From positions 1 through 47,895 of the forward strand of contig JAUWHP010000009.1 of assembly GCA_030605765.1 (NCBI GenBank): a DNA stretch of 47,895 bases. The letters run 5' to 3'. The notes under the pieces are model-generated. The model searched no databases. It worked only from the letters and a program-made list of their open reading frames with translations, and was not told the DNA's origin. Positions 25,777 to 33,819 of this stretch are shown here, in pieces. Made by a program: the position numbers and the translations under genes. Source of the DNA: Dehalococcoidia bacterium. Lineage in GTDB: Bacteria > Chloroflexota > Dehalococcoidia > GIF9 > AB-539-J10. Each line of letters starts with the position of its first letter. Positions within the stretch are counted from its first letter, which is position 1.

Positions 25777-27000
25777 ATGGAATGGCATTCAGACATCGGG
25801 CCACAATACGAAGGCGAGGTAGTAAGGAAGGAAGATCTGTGGATCGAGTTTGGTGGCCCTAAAGTAGCTCGCAAGTTCGAGCTTTGCAGATTAAAGAGCC
25901 CCGAGCAGATTGAACATGAGAAGGTAGAAATCATCGGCAAGGATATAAACGAGATGGAGGAAGGAGGGAGTTATCCCATAGCTATTATAGTAGATGTTGC
26001 TGGGGAACAACTTGATGAGGACGCGTTGCCAGTCCTTGAGAGAAGAATCCACATGTTCGCCAGTTATATTGAGGATTGGTATCACATGAATCAAAGAGCA
26101 GATACATGGATAAGAGTGAACAAAACTGCCGCCAAAAAAGGCTGGACTACGTTAAAGGAATTTGGAGAAATACTTAATTTTCTCTACACCTCGGAAATGG
26201 ATATTATCGAGAAAATCCAGATTACTCTCATCACCGACCCAGATTTAATAGAGAAGCTTTACCCTGAGGCTAAAGCAGCCTATGCTGCCAGAGATCAAAG
26301 GGTGCTGACTCTCCATGATGAGGATGTAGATACATTTTACGGCTGCGTTCTCTGTCAAAGCTTCGCGCCAACCCATGTCTCCATCATATCTCCGGACAGA
26401 ATTGGCAATTGTGGGGCCATAAATTGGTTCGATGGCAGAGCAGCCGCCAAAATTGACCCCGAGGGACCTATATTTGCTATCCCTAGGGGGGACCTCATAG
26501 ATCCCACAAAGGGCGAATATGCTGGAGCAAATCAGGTGGAACGCGAAAGATCCCTCGGCACCTATGACAGAGTCTATCTTTACAGCGCTTTTGAGCATCC
26601 TCATACCTCTTGCGGCTGTTTTGAGGCCATCGTTTTCTATATTCCCGAGGTAGATGCTTTTGGAATAGTCCATCGAGCATTTAAGGGTAAGACTGTGATT
26701 GGGGAGACTTTCTCCCACATGGCTGGTGAGACCTCCGGGGGAAGACAGGTGGAGGGGAGGTTGGGAACCGGACTGGAGCAGATAAGGTCGCCCAAGTTCA
26801 TCCAGGCAGACGGGGGGCTTCACAGGATGGTCTGGATGCCGAAGGAAATAAAGGAGAGGTATCGGGAAACGATTGAGGCCAAGGGCCTATGGGATAAGAT
26901 AGCCATCGAGGAGGATGTAGCAGATGTGGACCAGCTTCTAAAATGGCTGGATGAGCATCAACATCCGTGGCTAATGGGGCAAGTTGAACTTCCCACATAA
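25777..27000 (+). CDS. cdhC: Acetyl-CoA synthase catalytic (beta) subunit, CdhC type, with a Ser at one A-cluster ligand
   Basis: Joins CO, a methyl group and CoA into acetyl-CoA at a nickel A-cluster. The 407 residues are the short archaeal form, lacking the N-terminal CODH-binding domain of bacterial AcsB. The A-cluster region is GCVLCQSFAPTHV from C190, with C193 and C212 conserved and C279/C281 forming the C-G-C distal-nickel site. The fourth [4Fe-4S] ligand, Cys201 in methanogen CdhC and Cys518 in Moorella AcsB, is Ser202 (TCC, 26380-26382). Serine can ligate iron, so function may remain, but the substitution is unusual. AAAGGAGAG precedes the ATG, and the gene starts 3 bp after the cdhB stop. 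Confidence 0.93.
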   Translation: MEWHSDIGPQYEGEVVRKEDLWIEFGGPKVARKFELCRLKSPEQIEHEKVEIIGKDINEMEEGGSYPIAIIVDVAGEQLDEDALPVLERRIHMFASYIEDWYHMNQRADTWIRVNKTAAKKGWTTLKEFGEILNFLYTSEMDIIEKIQITLITDPDLIEKLYPEAKAAYAARDQRVLTLHDEDVDTFYGCVLCQSFAPTHVSIISPDRIGNCGAINWFDGRAAAKIDPEGPIFAIPRGDLIDPTKGEYAGANQVERERSLGTYDRVYLYSAFEHPHTSCGCFEAIVFYIPEVDAFGIVHRAFKGKTVIGETFSHMAGETSGGRQVEGRLGTGLEQIRSPKFIQADGGLHRMVWMPKEIKERYRETIEAKGLWDKIAIEEDVADVDQLLKWLDEHQHPWLMGQVELPT

Positions 27001-27024
27001 AAACTTGGCTTAAGGAGGTACACT

Positions 27025-28422
27025 ATGCTGGTTTCAGGATCACAGCTTGTAAAGCTGCTCCCTAACAAGAGACCATGCCGTGACTGCGGTTTTCCCACAT
27101 GTTTTGCCTTTGCCATGAAGCTCGCTTCAGGAGGAGCAACTGTAGATAAATGCCCACACCTCTCTCCTGAAACAAGAGCCAAGATAGAGGAGCTTCTGAT
27201 TCCGCCCATGAAATTCGTTACCATAGGCACTGGCGGGAATAAGCTCGAAATTGGCAATGAAGAAGTGATATACCGTCACGAAAAGACATTTGTCCATGAG
27301 CCGGGGATTGCTTTGCTGGTCTCTGATAAGGAAAGCGATGAGGAGATTCAGGGGGCGATAAGCAGAATAAGGAAACTGCACTATGCCTGGGTAGGGACGA
27401 TGCTACGTGCAAACCTTCTAGCCCCTTACTTCGAATCGGGCGATAAGCCCAGGTTTATAGCGGTAGTGAAGAGACTTCGCGAATCAATTGACTTGCCTTT
27501 GGTTATAATCTCAGAGGATGCGGAGGCTTTATTTGCCGCCAGAGATATATGTGCCGATAGGCAGCCCTTAATCTACCCCATAACCCAAGGAAATATAGAT
27601 ACAGCAATCCCCAAAATCAAAGAAAAACCTACCCCGGTGGGTGTTCGAGCTGAAAGCGTAGAAGGACTGGTGTCTTTAACTACTAAACTAAAGGCTTCGG
27701 GTATCGACGACTTAGTTCTAGACCCTGGTTCTAAGACTATGCTGGAAGCTATAAGAGACCAGACCCTTATTCGCCGAGCAACTCTAAAGCAAACGTTCAG
27801 GCCACTCGGTTACCCCACTATGGCCTTCCCTTGCTTCATGGTTAGAGATAATCCGCTGAAGGAAATGCTTATCGCTTCCTTATATGTAAACAAATATGCT
27901 GGCATTATTGTCCTTTCCAACCTTGATCCGAATCACATGCTTCCGCTTCTAGTGCAACGACTTAATATCTATACCGACCCTCGGTTTCCCATGGCAGTAG
28001 AGGAGAAATACTATGAGATAGGAGAACCCAATGAGGAATCCCCGGTTCTAATGACCTCAAACTGGGCTTTGACTTATTTCGTGGTAAGCTCAGCAATTGA
28101 GTCCACTAAGATTCCGACATTCCTCTTGGTACAGGATGCAGAGGGTCTTGGTATCCTGACCGGCTGGGCAGCAGGCAAGATCAGTGGCAGTACCATAGCT
28201 AAGCTGGTTAAGAATTGCGGAATTGAAGAGAGAGTGAAGCATAGACAGTTAGTCCTCCCAGGGAGAATAGCAAGAATTTCAGGTGCGACAATGGAAGCTC
28301 TGGATTGGAAGTGGGAGGTAACAGTTGGTGTTAGAGAAGCAACTGCAATAGGAGCCTTCCTTCCTAAATATGCTAAGGAACTCAAGGGGAAGATAGCCGC
28401 AGGGAAGGCAGTCCCAGAGTGA
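27025..28422 (+). CDS. cdhE: Acetyl-CoA decarbonylase/synthase gamma subunit (corrinoid protein large subunit)
   Basis: Large subunit of the corrinoid iron-sulfur protein that carries the methyl group to the A-cluster. The 465 residues start with a [4Fe-4S] domain (CRDCGFPTCFAFAMKL then VDKCP, cysteines spaced CX2CX4CX16C), followed by a TIM barrel and a C-terminal cobamide-binding domain (about residue 320 on, with LLVQDAEGLGILTGWAAGKISG). GGAGGTACACT precedes the ATG, and the stop nearly coincides with the start of the NuoE-like gene. All family hallmarks look intact. Confidence 0.94.
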   Translation: MLVSGSQLVKLLPNKRPCRDCGFPTCFAFAMKLASGGATVDKCPHLSPETRAKIEELLIPPMKFVTIGTGGNKLEIGNEEVIYRHEKTFVHEPGIALLVSDKESDEEIQGAISRIRKLHYAWVGTMLRANLLAPYFESGDKPRFIAVVKRLRESIDLPLVIISEDAEALFAARDICADRQPLIYPITQGNIDTAIPKIKEKPTPVGVRAESVEGLVSLTTKLKASGIDDLVLDPGSKTMLEAIRDQTLIRRATLKQTFRPLGYPTMAFPCFMVRDNPLKEMLIASLYVNKYAGIIVLSNLDPNHMLPLLVQRLNIYTDPRFPMAVEEKYYEIGEPNEESPVLMTSNWALTYFVVSSAIESTKIPTFLLVQDAEGLGILTGWAAGKISGSTIAKLVKNCGIEERVKHRQLVLPGRIARISGATMEALDWKWEVTVGVREATAIGAFLPKYAKELKGKIAAGKAVPE

Positions 28423-28436
28423 GGAAAGAGGAGTCT

Positions 28437-28958
28437 GTGACCGAGCAGTTAAAGGGGACATTAACCCCTGATAGAAAAGAAAGGAAGAACTTAATCTCTC
28501 TACTGCAGGAAATCCAGGAAAGCCTGGGATACCTTCCCCGAGAGGCGATGACAGAGTTGGCTAAGTTTTTGGAAATGCCAGCAGTCCGGGTTTATTCAGT
28601 GGCCACTTTCTATAATCAATTCCGGTTCACATCTATAGGAAAATATCCCATCCAGGTTTGCCTGGGAACTGCTTGCCATTTAAGGGGAGGTAAGCTTATC
28701 TTACAGGAATTTGAGAGACAGCTAGGAATTAAGGTAGGAGAGACTAGTCAAGATGGCAATTTCAGCTTGGAAAGGGTAGCTTGCATGGGGTGCTGTATGC
28801 TCGCCCCGGTAGTGAGGATAGGTGACAGAGCTCCAGCAGTAAAAATAGGCGATAAAATCTACCCCAAAATGACACCCTTTAAAGTAGATGAGATCTCAGT
28901 GCCCTACAAGCAGGAAATTGAAAAAGAGCGATCGGAGGAAGAGCAAATTCCGCAGTAG
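28437..28958 (+). CDS. NuoE-like [2Fe-2S] subunit of an NAD(P)H-linked oxidoreductase
   Basis: Thioredoxin-fold ferredoxin like NuoE, HydC or HndA. The four cluster cysteines are in CLGTACHLRGG and ACMGCCMLAP. The N-terminal helical domain has LISLLQEIQESLGYLPREAM and RVYSVATFYNQFRF, both typical. GTG 28437 is preferred because GAGGAAAGAGGAG precedes it, giving 173 residues; an in-frame GTG at 28419 overlaps the cdhE stop. Directly behind cdhE and before the NuoF-like gene, it should form a heterodimer with the latter. The C-terminal 20 residues are highly charged and outside the fold. Confidence 0.9.
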   Translation: MTEQLKGTLTPDRKERKNLISLLQEIQESLGYLPREAMTELAKFLEMPAVRVYSVATFYNQFRFTSIGKYPIQVCLGTACHLRGGKLILQEFERQLGIKVGETSQDGNFSLERVACMGCCMLAPVVRIGDRAPAVKIGDKIYPKMTPFKVDEISVPYKQEIEKERSEEEQIPQ

Positions 28959-28978
28959 ATTCCCCATTATACCCGTCT

Positions 28979-29007
28979 TTGACCTTCAATCCTGGTTAAG
29001 CTACAGT
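28979..29007 (+). promoter_or_regulatory. Internal promoter candidate before the NuoF-like gene
   Basis: TTGACC (28979-28984), 17 bp, then TACAGT (29002-29007) lie in the only sizeable gap inside this operon, 48 bp before the ATG at 29055. The -10 box matches consensus at four of six positions. Confidence 0.35.
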
Positions 29008-29054
29008 TTGCCTAACAAGATGAGGGGCTTCAAGAAACCTGTGGTGATACTAGC

Positions 29055-30989
29055 ATGACTTTCAAGGAGCTCACAAACAGAGCGAAATCCGAGTGGGAAG
29101 CTTTGCAAAGCAGCACTCATATTCTCGTTGGCACAGCTACTTGTGGCAGGGCAGCCGGTGCTATGGAGACTGTTAAAGCATTTGAAGAAGAACTAAAGCG
29201 CCGGAATATCGAAGTTAAGGTTATCGAGGTCGGCTGCATGGGATTATGCTATGCCGAGCCCTTGGTCGCCATCTCTAGGCCTGAGTCCTTGCGTGTGGTA
29301 TACCATCACATGACTCAGGAACTTGTCCCTCGACTTGTAGAAGGCTACATCATCAGCGATGACCCTTGCCTTGAGCTTGCTTTAGGCACGTTTGAGGTGG
29401 GGGAGGAGGGAGAAGCTCCTTATATACCAGAACTCCCCCGATTTGAAAAGGAGCTTCGCCTTGTGTTGCGCCGTTGCGGTTATATTGACCCCGAGAACAT
29501 AAACCACTACCTCGCCAATGATGGCTACAGGGGACTGGAGAAAGCCTTAAAGATGCGGCCTGAGGAGATAATCGAGGAAATTAAGAAATCGGGACTTCGA
29601 GGGCGAGGTGGTGCGGGGTTTCCTACTGGCCTAAAATGGGAAATTTGTCATAGCTACTCTGCTACCCCAAAATATATAGTATGCAACGCTGATGAGGGTG
29701 ACCCTGGCGCCTTTATGGACCGAATTGTTTTGGAAAGCGACCCGCAGCAGGTTATAGAAGGGATGATTATCGGTGGTTATGCCATAGGAGCCGACGAAGG
29801 CTATATTTATATTCGTGCTGAATATCCTCTGGCTGTTGAGCGGGTAAAGGTCGCCTTACAGCAGGCAGAGAAACTGGGTTTTTTGGGAGATAATATACTC
29901 AGCAGTGGCTTTGGCTTCCGTATCAATCTAGCTACCGGAGCCGGTGCGTTCGTCTCTGGCGAAGAAACGGGATTGATGGCTGCCATTGAAGGCGAGACAA
30001 GCGAACCCAGGCCAAGGCCACCGTATCCGGCAGAGTCTGGGTTGTGGGGCAAACCTACTGCTTTGAATAATGTAAAGACCTTTGCCAATATCCATTTGAT
30101 AGTTGAGAGAGGGGCCGATTGGTTCGCTTCAATCGGCACTGAAAAAAGCAAAGGTACGGCGCTGTTTAGCTTGGCAGGTAAGATCAAAGATTCCGGACTC
30201 ACCGAAGTACCTATGGGGACAACGATACGTGAGATAGTTTATGACATTGGAGATGGAATTCTCAATGATAGGGAATTTAAAGCAGTGCAGATTGGAGGCC
30301 CCTCGGGCGGTATGATTCCAGCGAATCTGCAGGACACGCCTATAGATTTTGATTCACTCACCTCAATCGGTTCAATGATGGGTTCAGGAGGATTTATTGT
30401 TATGGACGAGGATGACTGCGCCGTTGATGCAACGTGTTTCTTCGTCGACTTCATCACGAGAGAGTCATGCGGCAAGTGCACCCCGTGTAGAGTGGGCAAT
30501 CTGCAGATGCTCAAAGTTCTAGAGAACATCACAAATGGCAAAGGTAAGATGGAAGATATTGACTTCCTCCTCGAGCTGGCGGAGGATATCAAGGGTGGAT
30601 CCCTTTGTGCCTTGGGAGGAACAGCACCTAATCCTGTTCTCACCTCCATCCGCTACTTTCAAGATGAATACGCAGCCCACGTCTTAGAGAAGCGTTGCCC
30701 TGCGAAGGTGTGCACTAACCTTACAGCTTACTGCATTCTGCAGGATAAATGCGACAGGTCGTGTGAGCACTGTGTCCTAACTTGCCCTACTGAAGCCATC
30801 GGGGGTGGAGTGGGAAAGATCAAGCATATTGACCAGGAAAAATGCGTAAATTGCGGCACCTGTAGGGATGTCTGCCCTCCAAAGTATAATGCGGTAGTAA
30901 AACTGTCACCGATTAGCTCGCTTCCCCTAGAGGATTTTGCCGCCAAAGAAAAGGCAGTGGCTAAAGCCATAGAAGAAAGCGAGACCTAA
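29055..30989 (+). CDS. NuoF-like NAD(P)H- and FMN-binding subunit with extra iron-sulfur domains
   Basis: The 644 residues make a three-domain HydB/NuoF-type protein. Residues 1-110 form a thioredoxin-like [2Fe-2S] domain (TATCGRAAGA, GCMGLCYAEP). The core flavin/NADH domain has GLRGRGGAGFPTGLKWE and ADEGDPGAFMDR, with its [4Fe-4S] site ESCGKCTPCRVG plus GGSLCALGG. The C-terminal ferredoxin domain has two motifs. The first, CDRSCEHCVLTCP, is CX3CX2CX3C, one residue longer than normal; the second, CVNCGTCRDVCPP, is regular. It probably passes electrons between NAD(P)H and ferredoxin or CODH with the NuoE- and NuoG-like partners (inference). The stop TAA runs into the next ATG. Confidence 0.92.
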   Translation: MTFKELTNRAKSEWEALQSSTHILVGTATCGRAAGAMETVKAFEEELKRRNIEVKVIEVGCMGLCYAEPLVAISRPESLRVVYHHMTQELVPRLVEGYIISDDPCLELALGTFEVGEEGEAPYIPELPRFEKELRLVLRRCGYIDPENINHYLANDGYRGLEKALKMRPEEIIEEIKKSGLRGRGGAGFPTGLKWEICHSYSATPKYIVCNADEGDPGAFMDRIVLESDPQQVIEGMIIGGYAIGADEGYIYIRAEYPLAVERVKVALQQAEKLGFLGDNILSSGFGFRINLATGAGAFVSGEETGLMAAIEGETSEPRPRPPYPAESGLWGKPTALNNVKTFANIHLIVERGADWFASIGTEKSKGTALFSLAGKIKDSGLTEVPMGTTIREIVYDIGDGILNDREFKAVQIGGPSGGMIPANLQDTPIDFDSLTSIGSMMGSGGFIVMDEDDCAVDATCFFVDFITRESCGKCTPCRVGNLQMLKVLENITNGKGKMEDIDFLLELAEDIKGGSLCALGGTAPNPVLTSIRYFQDEYAAHVLEKRCPAKVCTNLTAYCILQDKCDRSCEHCVLTCPTEAIGGGVGKIKHIDQEKCVNCGTCRDVCPPKYNAVVKLSPISSLPLEDFAAKEKAVAKAIEESET

Positions 30990-31745
30990 ATGGCTCGAAA
31001 AATTGTTTCTACTGGTAGGGGAGGGGCAGGCAAGTCAACCTTCGTGGCTTTAATTGTTAGATACTTAAAGCCCCCCACACTTCTTGTCGACCTTGACCCT
31101 GACCTTAGCCTGGCCGATATGCTTGGGGCAGATTTCCGTAAGGAAAAGAAAAAGACGGTTTCGGAAGCACTTTATGATGTCATTGAAACAAGAAAAAGAG
31201 GGGCAAAGGTTTCAACGCCCACACATGAGCTGATGGAATCTTTGCTATGGAGCGATTGCTTGTATGAGGATATAGGTTTCGACCTTATCACTCTGGGGAC
31301 AAAGCTGACCGAAGGCTGTTATTGTCCCCCAGATGAGCTGCTTAGGAGAACTATCCCTAAACTAGCTAGGAATTATACCAATGTAGTAATAGATTCACCA
31401 GCCGGGGTGGAGCACTTGAATCGAAATATAGTCTCTGATATAAACGACCTGTTTGTCATCTGTGACCCCTCTGAGAAATCTTTAAGACACATAGGTAGAA
31501 TCAAAGAAATCATGAAGGCAGTAGGGATTAGGTACAATCGCTTTTACCTGGTGGCAAATTACGAATTTGATGAAGGAACAGAGGGCTATCTGCGAAACAG
31601 TGGTGAAATCTATCTCGGCAAGATAGATTATGACGCTAACCTGGAGCAATACAACTTGCAAGGGAAACCTCTTCTAGAACTCCCTGAGGATTCACCTGCT
31701 TGCTTATCTGTAAAGAGGATTTTGACAAAAGGAGGTTACGGATAG
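30990..31745 (+). CDS. CooC-like P-loop ATPase with Arg in place of the signature lysine (copy 1)
   Basis: MinD/ParA-class ATPase of 251 residues, probably for nickel insertion into CODH. The P-loop is STGRGGAGKST; the deviant Walker A signature lysine of CooC/MinD proteins (GKGG) is Arg10 here, while the catalytic Lys15 remains. The metal-binding CXC of CooC is present at C110/C112 (EGCYCPP). Walker A' LLVDLDPDLS and switch IDSPAGVEHLNR are recognisable. It abuts the NuoF-like stop, so it is in the operon. The closest relative in the window is the gene at 32068, with matching motifs throughout, implying tandem duplication. Confidence 0.85.
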   Translation: MARKIVSTGRGGAGKSTFVALIVRYLKPPTLLVDLDPDLSLADMLGADFRKEKKKTVSEALYDVIETRKRGAKVSTPTHELMESLLWSDCLYEDIGFDLITLGTKLTEGCYCPPDELLRRTIPKLARNYTNVVIDSPAGVEHLNRNIVSDINDLFVICDPSEKSLRHIGRIKEIMKAVGIRYNRFYLVANYEFDEGTEGYLRNSGEIYLGKIDYDANLEQYNLQGKPLLELPEDSPACLSVKRILTKGGYG

Positions 31746-31805
31746 TAATGTATTGGTGAGCACAGTAGTATGTGCTTATTATTTTGTCTCACAGAAGCAG
31801 AAAAT

Positions 31806-31987
31806 ATGAAAGAGAAACGCCTATACTGGTGTCCTTTTTGCCATCGTAATGCCTCCTTATAGGAAACGAAAAATGGCAGCTCTTATGCCCTCGATGTGGC
31901 AGAGAAATACTTAAGATAACAGATGATGGCAAGATTGTGACAATTAAGGGGAAGGATTCCCTTAATCAACAAATGGATGCACAGTAA
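31806..31987 (+). pseudogene. Frameshifted small zinc-ribbon ORF between the two CooC-like genes
   Basis: ATG 31806 opens a frame reading KRLYWCPFCHRNASL that stops at 31860-31862. The continuation is found in another frame (from about 31853 to a TAA at 31985-31987) as NEKWQLLCPRCGREILKI plus a short charged tail. Joined by a one-base shift near 31855-31862 the two give a protein of about 60 residues with two CXXC knuckles, a typical zinc ribbon. Either the gene is broken or there is a base error here. The sequence CPFC...CPRC is too regular for chance. No functional assignment is possible. Confidence 0.5.
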
Positions 31988-32067
31988 AAAGCTTGTAGCA
32001 AAGGAAAGGAGCTAGAGAGCGTCCTGGAATTTTCTGAACAAGCACAACTTTGAAAAAGGAACAATAT

Positions 32068-32841
32068 ATGGGCAGAGTAATCGTTTCTACAGGAAGAGGA
32101 GGGGCGGGAAAATCCACCTTTGCGGCCTTGGCCAGTAGCTATTTGAGACCACCGAAGTTGCTCATAGACCTTGATCCTGATGAGAGTCTAGCCAACATGC
32201 TAGGAATAGATTTGAGCGAAAAGGGAAAGAAAACCATCTCAGGCGCACTCCACGACATCTTACACGAGAATAAAACAGTTGGACGCACAGGGTATAATCT
32301 TCTATCAAATATACTGCCGTCCTTGATTCAAAGGGATTGTCTGTATCGGGGACCCGGATTGGACCTTATCACCTTAGGAACAAAATTCACTGTAGGATGT
32401 TACTGTGCCCCGGATGCAGTGCTCAAGGACCTTATCCCTACCCTGGCTAAGGATTACGAAGAGATACTAATAGATTCACCAGCTGGACTGGAACATTTCA
32501 ACCGCAAGGTAGTAATGGATATAGATGACTTATTCATAATTCTGGATCCCTCTGAGAAATCCATAAAACATATAGCAAGAGTCACAGCAATCACCAAGGA
32601 ATTGAAGGTTAGCTATAAGCATCTATACCTCTTGGGGAATTACAGATTTACTAATGACACAGAAGAATATGTGCAAAATTTTGGAGAAGCTTATTTAGGG
32701 AAGATAGAATATGATTCTAATGTAAGACAATACAATTTGGAAGGGAAAACTCTTTTCAAGCTACCTGAAGATTCACCTGCCTCCCTATCTGTGAAAGGAA
32801 TTTTGGTGAAGGCAGGCTATGAAATTAGAGATAGAGAGTGA
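32068..32841 (+). CDS. CooC-like P-loop ATPase with Arg in place of the signature lysine (copy 2)
   Basis: Paralogue of the gene at 30990: 257 residues, the same VSTGRGGAGKSTF P-loop with Arg10 instead of the signature lysine, the same CXC (VGCYCAPD) and the same IDSPAGLEHFNRK switch. ATG 32068 is chosen because AAAAAGGA lies 7 bp upstream; an in-frame TTG at 32050 is less likely. The second half (YLGKIEYDSNVRQYNLEGK and LPEDSPASLSVKGIL) aligns almost residue for residue with copy 1. A role in CODH/ACS nickel-site maturation is inferred from family and position. Confidence 0.85.
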   Translation: MGRVIVSTGRGGAGKSTFAALASSYLRPPKLLIDLDPDESLANMLGIDLSEKGKKTISGALHDILHENKTVGRTGYNLLSNILPSLIQRDCLYRGPGLDLITLGTKFTVGCYCAPDAVLKDLIPTLAKDYEEILIDSPAGLEHFNRKVVMDIDDLFIILDPSEKSIKHIARVTAITKELKVSYKHLYLLGNYRFTNDTEEYVQNFGEAYLGKIEYDSNVRQYNLEGKTLFKLPEDSPASLSVKGILVKAGYEIRDRE

Positions 32842-33019
32842 GCGTCAGGCCTGGCAAGGGAGGGTTGCCTGTAAAAGCGAGAGAGGAGACACTGACTTCA
32901 GATTATGACTTGCTACCATCTCTAAGCCTGCACAACAACACATTGATGGCCCCTGTCCCCGTATGTTAAAATGATTTTTAGGAACTATAAATTGACAAAT
33001 TGCTAAGGAGGTGGCAGCA

Positions 33020-33514
33020 ATGGTGTCGGTTGAGGTGCTAAAACGTTTCCAGTTGTTTGAAGGTTTAGATGAAAATGAGCTAGGGCAAATAGTTGAGCTT
33101 TGTAAGGAGCGAAGTTATGAAGAAGGCTCTATTATTTTCACAGGCGGCATACTTGGCCCGCCCAGCCCAGCAGCAGAAATTTATCTTCTCAAAAATGGTG
33201 CAATTGACATACAGGTTGAATTTGTGATTTATGACCTGGAAGCGAGGATAACCGTCTATACAGTAAAGAAGGGTGAAACCTTCGCCTGGTCAGCTTTGGT
33301 ACCACCATATAAACTGACAGCTTTGGCCAGATGTCGCGAAAAGAGCGAGGTCATCACCATAAACGGCAAAGAATTGATGAATATCCTGGAGAAGAACAAT
33401 TGTATAGGATTCGTGGTCACGCGTAACCTCAGTAAAGTCATAAGTTTAAGATTGGCTGCTACCATGACAGTGCTGAGAAATCAAATCCAGAGAGCCTCTA
33501 CGAGGAAGGCGTAG
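33020..33514 (+). CDS. Stand-alone cyclic-nucleotide-binding-fold protein
   Basis: A 164-residue protein consisting of one cNMP-binding (CAP-type) domain, with LKRFQLFEGLDENELGQIVELC and SYEEGSIIFTGG at the start and KKGETFAWSALV in the phosphate-cassette position. The cassette lacks the Pro-Arg-Ala segment used to bind cAMP/cGMP, so the ligand is unclear. There is no DNA-binding domain; the C-terminus ends in one long helix. AAGGAGG (33005-33011) precedes ATG 33020. It lies downstream of the CODH/ACS operon and could be a sensor acting through a partner, but no function can be read from it. Confidence 0.8.
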   Translation: MVSVEVLKRFQLFEGLDENELGQIVELCKERSYEEGSIIFTGGILGPPSPAAEIYLLKNGAIDIQVEFVIYDLEARITVYTVKKGETFAWSALVPPYKLTALARCREKSEVITINGKELMNILEKNNCIGFVVTRNLSKVISLRLAATMTVLRNQIQRASTRKA

Positions 33515-33521
33515 AAATTCT

Positions 33522-33554
33522 CAGCCCATATTCATTTCTGGGCTGGCAGGTTTT
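33522..33554 (+). terminator. Rho-independent terminator candidate after the cNMP-fold gene
   Basis: CAGCCCA (33522-33528) and TGGGCTG (33539-33545) form a perfect 7-bp stem with a 10-nt loop, starting 8 bp after the stop codon. It is followed by only a short T run (TTTT at 33551-33554), so termination may be weak. Confidence 0.45.
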
Positions 33555-33819
33555 GACACGTGTTTCGTCAAGATAAAGTGTTACCAAAAAGGGTATTGTG
33601 GCGCCATAAGCAAGGTCAGAGCTGTGGCTGATCATATTCAAACTCAGCCCATTTTTGATGTGCCTAAGTTTGCCAAATGGATAGAATTTCTAAGGGGACC
33701 ACGGCATGGATAAGCGACTTCATCTTCCCGCCGGGCTTGCCCCTGTCAAATTAGTAGGAATGGCACGTTACAGGAAGGATTATACTAGAATAGCTTATCC
33801 CCGCCAGATTAGATTATAG
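33555..33819 (+). other. Gap with a possible gene remnant (33555-33713)
   Basis: No intact gene. One frame is open from 33555 to a stop at 33711-33713 and reads like coding sequence (KIKCYQKGYCGAISKV, then DHIQTQPIFDVPKFAKWIEF), but it has no ATG or GTG start. It may be the tail of a decayed gene. I do not recognise the family. The rest, up to the DUF3786 start, shows nothing clear. Confidence 0.3.

Noticed and set aside
32854-32880. Inverted repeat after the second CooC-like gene as a terminator
   Set aside because: The stem is about 5 bp and is not followed by a T run.
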